Assembly: GCF_902141855.1 (NCBI RefSeq)
Contig: NZ_CABFVH010000049.1
Location: forward strand, 1-36,591
DNA from: Methylobacterium dankookense
GTDB taxonomy: Bacteria; Pseudomonadota; Alphaproteobacteria; Rhizobiales; Beijerinckiaceae
Length of the DNA: 36,591 nucleotides
Reading direction: 5' to 3'
Shown here: piece after piece, positions 8,827 through 18,024 of the stretch
Layout: each line of letters starts with the position of its first letter
Position numbering within the stretch: the first letter of the stretch is position 1
Position numbers and translations under genes: made by a program
The notes under the pieces: generated by a model
Databases searched by the model: none
The model's input: the letters and a program-made list of their open reading frames with translations, nothing else
What the model was told of the DNA's origin: nothing

Positions 8827-9230
8827 TGCCGGATGCCACCCACACGCCCCGCCTGGCCCTCGTCGTCGACGAGGACGCGGCCGCCCGGGACCGCGCCGAG
8901 ATGCTCCTCGGCGAGACCGAGCTTGACGTGGTCACCTGCGCGAGCGGCGAGGCCGCCGTCGAGGTGCTCCGGCGCCGCGGCCAGGAGATCGTCCTGCTGT
9001 TGACCAAGGCGACGCTGGATGGGGAGTTGGACGGGCACGGGCTGGCGACGGCCGCCGGCAAGCTCCGGCCGGGCATCCGGGTCGTGCTGACCACCGGCAC
9101 GCCGGAGACGTGCCGTGAACGGCTGCCCGACGAGGCCGTGTGCACCCGCCAACCCTGGCTGCCGCTCGATGTCCTCGTCCAGGCTCATGCCGCCCTGCTC
9201 GGGTCGCCGCGCGGCCCGGAGGCCCGATGA
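8826..9230 (+). CDS. Receiver-domain protein lacking the phospho-acceptor aspartate (pseudo-receiver)
   Basis: This 134-residue stand-alone CheY-like domain keeps the acidic pocket in LALVVDEDAAARDRAEMLLG and the helical pattern of alphaproteobacterial single-domain regulators. The phosphorylation strand, normally L-F-T-D-V-D-M-P-G, reads LLLTKATLDG, with Lys where the Asp should be. The conserved Lys of the last loop, normally K-P-Y/F, is replaced in CTRQPWLP. It should not be phosphorylated by the usual chemistry and may act as a constitutive or competing binding domain. The coupled NepR-like gene upstream suggests a role in tuning the general stress response. This function is inference; the fold is well supported. 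Confidence 0.75.
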   Translation: MPDATHTPRLALVVDEDAAARDRAEMLLGETELDVVTCASGEAAVEVLRRRGQEIVLLLTKATLDGELDGHGLATAAGKLRPGIRVVLTTGTPETCRERLPDEAVCTRQPWLPLDVLVQAHAALLGSPRGPEAR

Positions 9231-9295
9231 CAGACGCCCGCCCGGCGCACTGATGCCCGGGGACCGTTCGCCCGCCAATGTCGATACATCCCGCG

Positions 9296-9406
9296 ATGCC
9301 CCTCCGGCTGACAGCGTGCGACCGGAGGGCGGGCTGGGAGGGCGTCAAGCCGGGCACGCGGTTCATGCTCGATCTCATCAGGCCGGGCACTCGCGGCAAC
9401 GCCTGA
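9296..9406 (+). CDS. Possible 36-residue small ORF
   Basis: A short frame ending WEGVKPGTRFMLDLIRPGTR-GNA looks protein-like in its second half. The start (MPLRLTACDRRAG) has no convincing ribosome-binding site, and no family is recognised. It lies in the 390-bp gap between the pseudo-receiver gene and the broken sensor cyclase. It may be a gene remnant. Confidence 0.25.
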   Translation: MPLRLTACDRRAGWEGVKPGTRFMLDLIRPGTRGNA

Positions 9407-9622
9407 GGCCGTAGCCGCGGGGACCGAGCATCCAAGAAGCTGGTTCCCGCCGCGGTCGGCGTGCGCAGGCGGGCCGCGGCGAGCGCCACAATCCTACGGA
9501 ACCGACAAACCCGATATTAGGCACGATGCGGTTAAAGGGCCCGTACGACGCCCGGCGAAAGCGCCTGTAAGGGCTTCGGGCGTTAGCAACCCAGCAAGGA
9601 CAACGCTTGGGAGTGCCCGCCG

Positions 9623-11133
9623 ATGGCCCTGCCGCGCCCGCTCGCGCGACGCCTCCGCTCCGCCCGCACCGTGATCGCGCTCGGCGTGCTGGCGCCCGTC
9701 GGCATGCTCGTCGTCTCCGGGCTGATGCTGCTCGACCTGCGCCGGGACGCCTGGGACAAGGCCGAGCAGACCTCGAAAAACCTGCTCCAGGTCATTGAGC
9801 GCGACATCGCCCGCAACGTCGAGATCATCGACCTCTCGCGCAGGCCGTCGTCGAGAACCTTCGCACGCCGGGCCTCGACGCGGTCCGCCCCGAGATGCGC
9901 CAGCTCGTGCTGTTCGACCGCGCCGGCACGGCCCGCGACGTGGGTGTCACCCTGGTCATCGACGAGCGGGGCGAGATCGCCGCCGATTCCGGCGCCCTGC
10001 CGGCACGCAAGGGCAACTACGCCGACCGGGACTACTTCCGCATCCACCGTGAGCGGGCAGACCTCGGCCTCTACGTCGCCCGGCCCCTCGTCTCGCGCCT
10101 GACCGGCGAGCGCATGCTCCCCTTCAGCCGCCGCATCGACAAGCCGGACGGGTCCTTCGGCGGAGTGGCGCTCGGGACCCTCAAGCTCAGCTACTTCTCG
10201 CGCCTGTTCGACCAGCTCGGCCTCGAGCGGGACGGCGCCATAAACCTCTACCTGCGCGACGACACGCGCATCATGCGCCACCCTTACGAGGAGGCGGACA
10301 TCGGCGTGAACATCGCCGGCGCCCCGACCTTCGAGCGGTTCGTGGCTGAGCGGTCCGGCACCTTCGTCGGGACCTCGGTGCGCGACGGGGTCGAGCGGCA
10401 CTACGCCTTCACCCGGGTCGGCGACCTGCCGCTGGTGCTCAACGTCGCCCTCGCGACCGCCGACATCGAGGCCGGCTGGCGCGCCAAGGCCGCGGTCATC
10501 GGCACGCTCGTGCTCGTCCTGTGCGGCCTGACCGTCTTCCTCTCGCTGCTGTTCGGCCGCGAGCTCCGGCGCCGCGCCGCCATGCAAGCCCAGCTCACCC
10601 ACCTGGCGCGCACGGACGGCCTGACCGGACTGGCCAACCGGCGCCGGTTCGAGGAGGAGTTCGAGCGGGCCCGGAAGGGCGCCGGGCGCACGGCCAGGCC
10701 GCTGTCGCTGCTCATCGTCGACGCCGACCACTTTAAGCGCTGGAACGACCGCTACGGCCACGCGGTCGGGGACGAGGTGCTGAGGGGTCTCGCCCGCTGC
10801 CTCGGGGCCAGCGTGCACAGGCCCGACGACCTCGTCGCCCGCATCCGCGGCGAGGAATCCGCGGTGCTGCTGCCGGAGACGGACGAGGACGAGGCGAACC
10901 GCGTCGCCCAGGCCATCCATCGTGCCGTGGCGACGCTTGCGGTACCAGCGTCCGGCCCAGGCGTCGGCGCCGTCACGGTCAGCGTCGGCCTCGCCGTCGA
11001 TGCCGCGGGCGGGGGTGCTATGGGCGACCTTTACCGCCGGGCGGACACGGCGCTCTACGAGGCGAAGGCCGGCGGGCGGAACCGGACGCATCGTGCGGCG
11101 GCTCCCGTGCTCCGGACAAAGGTGGCCGCCTGA
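9623..11133 (+). pseudogene. Membrane sensor diguanylate cyclase, frameshifted, degenerate GGDEF
   Basis: Residues 1-70 (one membrane helix at about 19-41) lie in one frame up to about 9838. The rest continues from about 9842 one frame back, reading QAVVENLRTPGLDAVRPEMR into a long Cache-type periplasmic sensor (DYFRIHRERADLG, GTLKLSYFSRLF). A second membrane helix near 10490-10550 and a GGDEF domain follow. The shift fits one lost base near 9836-9842 (DLS-L-QAVV expected). The catalytic signature reads RGEES (10846-10860) instead of GGDEF, while the inhibitory-site RPDD (10819-10830) is intact. Even if repaired, the protein may bind rather than make cyclic di-GMP. The start has GGGA about 12 bases upstream. 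Confidence 0.8.
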
Positions 11134-11164
11134 ACCTCTCTGGAGGTGCCGGCATCCGGACGCC

Positions 11165-11422
11165 TCAGGGATGCGAGCCCTCGCTTTCCGGGTCGCACTC
11201 GGCGGCGAGGTCCAGCCGCACGGTGCAGAGCCGGGCACCGCCTTCGTCCCGAACGTAGGCCACGAACGCCCTTCGCCCATCCGCGGGCGGCGCCTCCCGC
11301 CCGACGTCGGGCAGGGCCGCTATCGCCGCGTCGCGCGCGGCCTGCAGGTCCGGATACTCCTGCCCCTCCTCGTCCTTCAGCCACATCTCACCGTCCAGGA
11401 AGTCAAGGAAGTAGCGGGGCAT
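11165..11422 (-). CDS. DUF6894 family small protein
   Basis: This 85-residue protein opens MPRYFLDFLDGEMWLKDEEG, the standard DUF6894 signature. A helix (LQAARDAAIAALPDV), a RRAFVAYVRDEGG strand pair and a terminal beta strand (LCTVRLDLAAEC) complete the fold. The frame stays open further upstream, but the family's universal M-P-R-Y-F start fixes the ATG at 11422. It converges on the sensor cyclase gene with only about 30 bp between their stops. An EcfG-like promoter lies at 11474-11450, which would make it a stress gene. Molecular function is unknown. Confidence 0.8.
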   Translation of the reverse strand: MPRYFLDFLDGEMWLKDEEGQEYPDLQAARDAAIAALPDVGREAPPADGRRAFVAYVRDEGGARLCTVRLDLAAECDPESEGSHP

Positions 11423-11449
11423 CGCGACGCAAGGGCATGGGGAGCGGGA

Positions 11450-11474
11450 AGCGTACGAACCTAGAAACCGTTCC
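11450..11474 (-). promoter_or_regulatory. Near-match EcfG promoter for the DUF6894 gene
   Basis: On the minus strand GGAAC (11474-11470) is followed after 16 bases by CGCT (11453-11450). The consensus is GGAAC-N16/17-CGTT, so there is one mismatch in the -10 element. It ends 28 bases before the ATG at 11422. Confidence 0.4.
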
Positions 11475-11641
11475 GGCGCCGATGGTTGCATGGGTTAAGG
11501 CAGGTGGCGCCCGGCGCGCGGCAAACCGATGAAGGTCGCCGGCCTTCCAGTCTTTTGTGCACTTATGAACAGACATCGCGACGGGTGCCGCGGTAGAGCT
11601 TGCGACCGAGCCAACCGCACCCGAACCCGCCGCGCTGACCC

Positions 11642-12433
11642 ATGCCCCCCGACAACGACGCTCCCCTCAGCGGCAATCTGCTCCTCGCCTCCCTTCGCCT
11701 GCCCGACCAGGCCCTGCTCAAGCCGCACCTGGAGCTGAAGGAGTACCGGCGCGGCGACGTGCTCTTCGACGCAGGCGAGGACGTCGGCCACATCACCTTT
11801 CCGCTCGGCCAGTGCGTGGCGGCCCTCCTCATCGGGCTGCAGGACGGACGCGCCGTGGAGACGGCCACAGTCGGGCGCGAGGGCGCTGTCGGCGGCGTGG
11901 TGAGCCAGGGCTCCCTGCCGGCCTTCAGCCGGGCCGTGGTGCAGATCCCCGGCTCGGTGCTGCGCATCGAGGCTACAGTGCTGCAGCAGGTCAAGCAGAC
12001 CTCGCCGGGCCTCCGGAACCTGATCACCCGCTACTCCGACTGCCTGCTTGCCCAGGTTCTGCAGTCGGTGGCCTGCAACGCCAGCCACACCATCGAGGCG
12101 CGCTGCGCCAGGTGGCTGCTGGGCCTTCAGGACCGGCTCGGCAGCGACGTCCTGCCGGTCACGCACGAGGTGCTGGCCGAACTCCTGGGCGTGCAACGCT
12201 CCTACCTGACGCGCACGCTGCGGACCCTGCAGCAGCAGGGCCTGATCCAGGTCCGTCGCGGGCGCATCATCATCCTGAGCCGTCCCGCTGTGGAGGCCTC
12301 CGCCTGCGAGTGCCACGGCGCGGTCAAGCGCCACTTCGAGACCGTGCTGGGCGCCGTCTACAACGCCTCCGGCACGCTGGTGTCCCTGCGACCAGCGCAA
12401 ACGGGCGACAAGCAGATGTGCCAGGCCGTCTGA
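11642..12433 (+). CDS. Crp/Fnr family transcriptional regulator
   Basis: This 263-residue protein has an N-terminal cyclic-nucleotide-binding-like barrel (about 20-140, with YRRGDVLFDAGEDVGHITFP) and a C-terminal winged helix (about 165-235). The recognition region, HEVLAELLGVQRSYLTRTLR, then GLIQVRRGRIIILSR, is the HTH_Crp_2 type common in Methylobacterium, and it ends in the usual EASACECHG segment. It lacks the N-terminal cysteine cluster of oxygen-sensing Fnr. It stops 15 bp before the HWE kinase gene on the same strand, so the two are likely co-transcribed. Its ligand is unknown. It is a candidate, nothing more, for the box at 2890-2903. Confidence 0.85.
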   Translation: MPPDNDAPLSGNLLLASLRLPDQALLKPHLELKEYRRGDVLFDAGEDVGHITFPLGQCVAALLIGLQDGRAVETATVGREGAVGGVVSQGSLPAFSRAVVQIPGSVLRIEATVLQQVKQTSPGLRNLITRYSDCLLAQVLQSVACNASHTIEARCARWLLGLQDRLGSDVLPVTHEVLAELLGVQRSYLTRTLRTLQQQGLIQVRRGRIIILSRPAVEASACECHGAVKRHFETVLGAVYNASGTLVSLRPAQTGDKQMCQAV

Positions 12434-12448
12434 GAGGGCGCCGCGCGG

Positions 12449-15142
12449 ATGGAACGGAAAGCGGTTCCCGGGCGTGACCCTGCCATGGGGCGGCCCAGCC
12501 AAACGACCAATGAATACGCGCGCCTGCGGGCGCTCGCCGGCTACGACATCCTCGACACGCCGCGCGTGCGGGAGTTCGACGACGTCGCCGAGTTGGCGGC
12601 CGAGATCTGCGGCACGCCCATCGCGGTCGTGAACTTCATCGGGGACAGGCGGCAGTTCTTCAAGGCCGAGGTGGGCCTCGGGGTGCGCGAGACCCCGCTG
12701 GAGACCTCGTTCTGCCGCCAGGCCATCCTGCAGAGCGACTTCCTCTACGTGCCCGACGCGGCGCGGGACCCGCGCTTCGCCGGCAACCCGCTCGTGACCG
12801 GCGAGCCCGGCCTGCGCTTCTACGCGGGCGCCCTGCTCAGGACCGAGGACGGGTACCCGGTCGGCACGGTCTGCGTGCTCGACACCCGGCCGCGCGAACT
12901 CACGGAGAGGCAGCAGGACGGCCTGCGGCGCCTCGCCCGCCAGAGCATGGCGCTGCTGGAGGCGCGCCGCAGCGCCCGCGCCGAGCAGGTTCAGAGAGAG
13001 CTGCACGAGCGCATCCTGGAGAGCGCGACGGACTACGCCATCATCGCGATGGACCGAGCCGGCCGCGTCACCCGCTGGAGCGCCGGCGCCGAGCGCGTCC
13101 TCGGCTGGCGCGAGGAGGAGATGCTGGGCGACCCCGCCCATGTGTTCTTCACGCCCGAGGACCGCGAGGCCGGCCGTCCGGAGGCCGAGATGGAGCTGGC
13201 GCTGAAGGACGGTTTCGCGCCCGACGAGCGCTGGCACCTGCGCAAGGGCGGCGAGCAGTTCTGGGCCAACGGCGAGCTCATGCCGCTGAAGGGCGCGGAC
13301 GGCACGGTCCAGGGTTTCGTCAAGATCCTGCGCGACCGCACCCGGCAGCGCGCGGAAGCCGCGGAGCGCAACGCGAGCGAGCTGCGCTTTCGCTCCCTCG
13401 TCGAGGTCAGCCCGCAGGTGGTCTGGTTCGGCGATGCCGCCGGCGAGATCACCTACTGCAACCCGACCTGGTACGCGTATACCGGGCTCACCCCGGGCGA
13501 CACGGGCGGCGACGGCTGGGCCGGTGCGATCCATCCCGACCACCGCGAGCGGGTGCTCGGCGTCTGGAGGCACGCGGTCGCGACTGAGGGCCACTACGAG
13601 GTCGAGATCCCGTTCCGCCGGGCCTCGGACGGGCAGTACCGCTGGTTCCTGGCGCGCGGCAAACCCGTGCGCGGCCAGGACGGCCCGGTCGAGAGCTGGA
13701 TCGGCATCGCCATCGACATCCACGACCGGCGCCAGGCCGAGGACGATCTGCGCCAGGCCCGCGAGCAGCTGCGGCTCGCCGTCGAGGCGACCGGGACCGG
13801 CGTGTTCGACTACGACCTCGTCTCGGACGAGCTGAAGTGGGATGCCCGCATCCTCGCCCTCTACGGGCTGCCGCCGGACGCCCCCGTCGACCTGTCCGTG
13901 CACCTGGCCCGCGTGCACCCGGACGACCGTGCCAGAGCGGACGAGGCCGTGCGCGCCGCGGTCGACCCGGCCGGCGACGGCGTCTACGACGTCACGTACC
14001 GCACGATGGCCCCGGAAGACGGGACCGAGCGCTGGGTGTCCGCCAAGGGGCAGACCCTGTTCGAGGACGGGCGGCCGGTGCGCCTCATCGGCTTCGCGAG
14101 CGACGTCACCGGGAGCCGCCGCGCCGAGCAGGCGCTGCGCGAGACCGAGGAGCGCTACCGGCTGGTCTCACGCGCCACCAACGACGCGATCTGGGATTGG
14201 ACATTCGCCACCAACCACGTGCTCTGGAACGAGGCGCTCCAGACTGCCCACGGCCACCGGCCCGAGGCCGCGGAGCCCACCGGCGACTGGTGGATCGGCC
14301 ACATCCACCCGGACGACCGCGCCCGCATCGACGCCTCCATCCACGCCGTCATCGACGGCACCGGCACGGTCTGGACCGACGAGTACCGCTTCCTGCGCGC
14401 CGACGGCTCCTACGCTGACATCCTCGACCGCGGCTACGTCATACGGGACGAGCATGGTCGTGCGACGCGCATGATTGGCGCCATGCTCGACATCAGCGAG
14501 CGCAAGCGCGCGGAGGAGCACCAGCGCCTGCTCACCGGCGAGCTTCAGCATCGGGTCAAGAACACGCTCGCTCTTGTGCAGGCCATCGCCAGCCAGACCC
14601 TGCGCGGGGCGAGCGACGTCGCCGAGATGCGGGAGGCGTTCGCCGCGCGCCTGATCTCGCTCGGCCGCGCCCATGACATTCTGACCCAGGCAAGCTGGAC
14701 GGAGGCGCCCATCGGAGAGGTGGCCGAGGGCGCGCTCTGCGTGCACCGCCAGGCCGATGCCTCTCGCATCCGGATCAGCGGGCCCAACGTACTCCTGTCC
14801 GCCAAGGCCGCGCTCTCGCTGGCGCTGGCGCTGCACGAGCTCGCCACGAATGCCGCCAAGTACGGGTCGCTCTCGAACGAGGGCGGCGTGGTCGACCTGC
14901 GCTGGCACGTGGTGCACGCGGCCGGGGCGCCCCGCTTCTGCCTGACCTGGTCCGAGCAGGGCGGGCCGCCGATTCTGAGCCCGCCCGCCCGCCGCGGCTT
15001 CGGCTCGCGCCTGATCGAGCGCAGCTTCGCGGCCGAGGTCGGCGGCGAGGTCCGGCTCACCTACGCGCCGACGGGCCTCGTCTGTCGCCTGGAGGCGCCG
15101 CTCGCCTCCATGCAGGAGCGGCGGGGCGAGGCCGCGGCCTAG
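12449..15142 (+). CDS. GAF-multi-PAS sensor histidine kinase, HWE family
   Basis: This 897-residue protein has no membrane segment. It starts with a GAF domain (about 22-175, RLRALAGYDILDTPRVREFD) and has four PAS/PAC modules (about 185-300, 308-430, 437-555 and 567-690). The kinase core carries phospho-acceptor His701 in LQHRVKNTL, His796 and Asn801 in LHELATNAAKYGSLS, and Trp834/Glu836 in LTWSEQGGPP, which define the HWE group. HWE and related kinases commonly feed PhyR in the alphaproteobacterial stress response. It lies 15 bp after the Crp/Fnr gene. A second in-frame ATG at 12485, directly before the GAF domain, is an alternative start, and neither has a strong ribosome-binding site. The signal is unknown. 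Confidence 0.9.
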   Translation: MERKAVPGRDPAMGRPSQTTNEYARLRALAGYDILDTPRVREFDDVAELAAEICGTPIAVVNFIGDRRQFFKAEVGLGVRETPLETSFCRQAILQSDFLYVPDAARDPRFAGNPLVTGEPGLRFYAGALLRTEDGYPVGTVCVLDTRPRELTERQQDGLRRLARQSMALLEARRSARAEQVQRELHERILESATDYAIIAMDRAGRVTRWSAGAERVLGWREEEMLGDPAHVFFTPEDREAGRPEAEMELALKDGFAPDERWHLRKGGEQFWANGELMPLKGADGTVQGFVKILRDRTRQRAEAAERNASELRFRSLVEVSPQVVWFGDAAGEITYCNPTWYAYTGLTPGDTGGDGWAGAIHPDHRERVLGVWRHAVATEGHYEVEIPFRRASDGQYRWFLARGKPVRGQDGPVESWIGIAIDIHDRRQAEDDLRQAREQLRLAVEATGTGVFDYDLVSDELKWDARILALYGLPPDAPVDLSVHLARVHPDDRARADEAVRAAVDPAGDGVYDVTYRTMAPEDGTERWVSAKGQTLFEDGRPVRLIGFASDVTGSRRAEQALRETEERYRLVSRATNDAIWDWTFATNHVLWNEALQTAHGHRPEAAEPTGDWWIGHIHPDDRARIDASIHAVIDGTGTVWTDEYRFLRADGSYADILDRGYVIRDEHGRATRMIGAMLDISERKRAEEHQRLLTGELQHRVKNTLALVQAIASQTLRGASDVAEMREAFAARLISLGRAHDILTQASWTEAPIGEVAEGALCVHRQADASRIRISGPNVLLSAKAALSLALALHELATNAAKYGSLSNEGGVVDLRWHVVHAAGAPRFCLTWSEQGGPPILSPPARRGFGSRLIERSFAAEVGGEVRLTYAPTGLVCRLEAPLASMQERRGEAAA

Positions 15143-15330
15143 ACGCTGCATCCCGGGCGCGGGCGTTGCCGCCCGCACGCTCCGGCTCCTGCCCCTCGAC
15201 GGCATCGACAGCACAATCGCCAAGCATAGCTGCGGGAAGCGCTCGTGACCTGTTCCGGCCCCGACGACGCGAAGAAGACGACGGACGGCGCTGCCTTTTT
15301 GGATGGCGATGAAGCCATCGGGACCGAGCT

Positions 15331-15549
15331 TCCGGCCAAGGCTCACGGACGCTCGACCAGATCGCCGACGCCTTGGGCGTCGCCACGACCCTGCTGAAGC
15401 AAGGCAATGGCGCGGGGGTGTCGTCGGAGGGGAGCACGGCCAGCTTGGCCGAAGCGTCGGCGTTGCTGCAGGCCTTCATCCGCGTCGAGGACTCGGAGGT
15501 GCGCCGGAGCCTCCTTGCCCAAGCGCGCGACGCGGCGCCACGGGAGTAA
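15331..15549 (+). pseudogene. C-terminal remnant of a small XRE/HTH-type regulator
   Basis: The frame ending in TAA at 15547-15549 reads RTLDQIADALGVATTLLKQG, then SLAEASALLQAFIRVEDSEV and RRSLLAQARDA. This resembles the last third of small XRE-type regulators: an L-x-x-I-A-x-A-L-G-V helix, then a helical tail with E-A-x-x-L-L-x-A-F-x-x-I-E-D-x-x-x-R-R. No start codon exists in this frame after an upstream TGA. Protein-like sequence continues in another frame upstream (DGDEAIGTELPAKAHG). It appears truncated or frameshifted near 15345. Confidence 0.45.
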
Positions 15550-15678
15550 AGCTCGGGGCCGCGGCCCCAACAATCCCGCAATCGCGTGCGAGGCTGCGCC
15601 GGACCGGTCGCGAGCGCACGTGACCCACATCCCGGCGCGCAAGCCGCCTTTCCCCGCCGTTCGCCGAACCAGAGCACG

Positions 15679-17901
15679 ATGACCCGCTACCTCGTCACGC
15701 GCGCCAACCTGCTGGTCTTCGGCGTACTCGTCGTCATCCTGGCGCTGGTCGGCGCGGTCACCTGGGAGCGGCTGAACGCGTCGCGGGCCGCCCGCGAGTG
15801 GTCGCAGCACAGCTACCGCGTGCTCGGAACCACGAAGGACCTCGCTATCGCGTTGCGCGACGCCGAGCGCGGCCAGCGCGGCTACCTGCTCACCGGCCGC
15901 GACGAGTACCTCGCGCCCTACAACACGGCGCGCGACCGCATCGGGCTGCTCCAGGGCGAGCTCCAGAAGCTGACCGCCGACAACGGCGCCCAGCAGGAGC
16001 GCCTGCAGGCGCTGGCGCCGCTCCTTCAGCACAAGCTGGAGGAGCTCGCCCAGACCGTGCAGGCGCGTCGCGACAGCGGCCTTGAGACGGCCCTGCGCAT
16101 CGTCAACACCGATACCGGCCGCAACGACATGCGCGAGGCGGAGAACGTTCTCGCCGCCATGCTCGCCGACGAGCAGCGGCTGCTCGACGCGCGCCTCGCC
16201 CAGAACGACGCCCGCGCCCGGTGGGTGCGCTGGCTCGTCATCGCCGGCTCGGCGCTGGCGGTCCTCACCCTGCTTTGGGCGGCACGCCTCCTGAACCAGG
16301 CTTGGTCGCGCTCCTACCGGACCGAGGCCGAGCAGCGCGACCTGGCGCTGCGCCTGCGCACCACGCTGGACAGCCTCAGCCAGGGCGTCGCGGTGTTCGG
16401 GCCCGACCGCAAGCTCGCGAGCTGGAACGAGTGCTTCCAGGTCCTGCTCGACCTGCCGAAGGCGATGCTGCGTCCGAGCACCACCTACGCCGCCTTCGTC
16501 GAGCACACGGGTGAGCCGGGCCGCCCGGCGCTGGAGACCGAGGACCAGATCCGGCACGGCAGCCGCAACCCGCGCGAGGCGGTCACCTACGAGCGCGAGC
16601 GGGCCGACGGGCCCCACCTGGAGATCCGCCGCACCCCGATGCCGGACGGCGGCTTCGTGCTGACCATCTCCGACATGACCAAGCGCGCCCAGGCCGAGGG
16701 CGTGCTCCGGGAAGCCCAGAAGATGCAGGCCATCGGTCAGCTGACCGGCGGCATCGCGCACGACTTCAACAACCTGCTGCAGGTCATCCTCGGGAACCTG
16801 GAGTTCGTCCGGGCCAAGCTCGACGGCGACGCCAAGCTGCAGCAGCGGGTCGAGCGCGCGGCCTGGGCGGCCCAGCGCGGGGCGACGCTCACCGGCCAGC
16901 TCCTCGCGTTCGCGCGCAAGCAGCCGCTGGCGCCCGCCGCCATCGATCTCGCCGCGACCATGCCCGACCTCATCCCGCTGCTGCGGCGCACGCTCGGCGA
17001 GCCCATCGAGGTGCGCTACGTCGAGACCGCCGGCTTGTGGCCGGCCATGGCCGACCCGGCGCAGTTGGAGAGCGCGGTCCTGAACCTGGCGCTCAACGCG
17101 CGCGACGCGATGCCGGGCGGCGGACGCCTCACCATCGAGCTCGGCAACAAGGTGCTCGACGAGGAGTACGCGCGGCACCATGCCGAGGTGGTGCCCGGCG
17201 ACTACGCCATGGTGGCGGTCTCGGACACCGGACACGGCATGACGCCGGAGGTGGTCGCGCGCGTGTTCGAGCCGTTCTTCACGACGAAGCCCGACGGCAA
17301 GGGCACGGGGCTCGGCCTCGCCATGGTGTTCGGCTTCGTGAAGCAGTCGGGAGGGCACGTGAAGATCTACTCGGAACCCGGCGAGGGCACCACGGTGAAG
17401 CTCTACCTGCCGCGCGCGGTCGGGGCGGCCACACCGTCGCAACGGACAGGCGCGCCCATCGAGCTCCCGCGTGGCACAGGCACGGTGCTGGTTGTGGAGG
17501 ACGAGGCGGCGGTGCGCGAGATCGCCTGCGCCATCCTCGTCGACCTCGGCTACCGGGTGCTGGAGGCGGCCGACGGCGAGGAGGCGCTGCGCGTCTTCGG
17601 GCAGAACACGACCGCCATCGACCTGCTGCTCACCGACGTGGTGCTGCCGGGCAAGGTGCGCGGCCGGGAGCTCTCGGAGCGCGTCCGGTCCGTCCGGCCG
17701 GAGGTGCGGGTGCTCTTCATGTCGGGCTATACCGAGAACTCCATCGTGCACCACGGTCGCCTCGACGACGGCGTGCAGCTCATCGGCAAGCCGTTCAAGC
17801 GCGAGCAACTCGCCCGCAAGGTCGCCGAGGTGCTCGGAAATCCCACCGAGACGAGGGAGCTCGGCAAGGTGGTGGAGATCAGGCCCAGGAGCAACGCCTG
17901 A
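15679..17901 (+). CDS. CHASE3-PAS hybrid sensor histidine kinase with receiver domain
   Basis: This 740-residue protein has membrane helix 1 at about 11-30, a periplasmic CHASE3 domain (about 35-170, including LRDAERGQRGYLLTGRDEYL) and helix 2 at about 176-198. A PAS_7-like domain follows (about 225-335). The kinase core carries His361 in GGIAHDFNNLLQ, then an ATPase domain with NLALNARDAMPGGG and GTGLGLAMVFGFV. A C-terminal receiver (about 610-725) carries Asp653 in LLLTDVVLPG and Lys704 in GKPFKRE, so it is complete. It can form a His-to-Asp relay within one chain; the output is not encoded next to it. I chose the ATG at 15679, since upstream codons are non-coding in character. Confidence 0.9.
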   Translation: MTRYLVTRANLLVFGVLVVILALVGAVTWERLNASRAAREWSQHSYRVLGTTKDLAIALRDAERGQRGYLLTGRDEYLAPYNTARDRIGLLQGELQKLTADNGAQQERLQALAPLLQHKLEELAQTVQARRDSGLETALRIVNTDTGRNDMREAENVLAAMLADEQRLLDARLAQNDARARWVRWLVIAGSALAVLTLLWAARLLNQAWSRSYRTEAEQRDLALRLRTTLDSLSQGVAVFGPDRKLASWNECFQVLLDLPKAMLRPSTTYAAFVEHTGEPGRPALETEDQIRHGSRNPREAVTYERERADGPHLEIRRTPMPDGGFVLTISDMTKRAQAEGVLREAQKMQAIGQLTGGIAHDFNNLLQVILGNLEFVRAKLDGDAKLQQRVERAAWAAQRGATLTGQLLAFARKQPLAPAAIDLAATMPDLIPLLRRTLGEPIEVRYVETAGLWPAMADPAQLESAVLNLALNARDAMPGGGRLTIELGNKVLDEEYARHHAEVVPGDYAMVAVSDTGHGMTPEVVARVFEPFFTTKPDGKGTGLGLAMVFGFVKQSGGHVKIYSEPGEGTTVKLYLPRAVGAATPSQRTGAPIELPRGTGTVLVVEDEAAVREIACAILVDLGYRVLEAADGEEALRVFGQNTTAIDLLLTDVVLPGKVRGRELSERVRSVRPEVRVLFMSGYTENSIVHHGRLDDGVQLIGKPFKREQLARKVAEVLGNPTETRELGKVVEIRPRSNA

Positions 17902-18024
17902 ACCGCCGGGCCCGCCCTCGGCCGCGCGCACGAAGCTTGCGCTGACCTTTGACACAGGTGTGCGCGGGTGTCGGGCCGGGTCGAGACGCCGGCTCGAAGG
18001 GAGCGCATTCGACGAGAGGATGCG

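Noticed and set aside
12455..12476. GGAAC-N17-CGTG inside the start of the HWE kinase gene
   Set aside because: It lies within the likely coding sequence or too close to the alternative ATG at 12485 to act as its promoter.
11495..13918. Very long minus-strand open frame (807 codons) and similar ones at 1168-3150 (+), 15343-18162 (-), 9583-11280 (-) and 32013-34964 (+)
   Set aside because: They lie antisense to genes with clear domains, are rich in Arg/Ala/Gly/Pro and have no recognised domain or ribosome-binding site. They are frame shadows of high-GC coding DNA.
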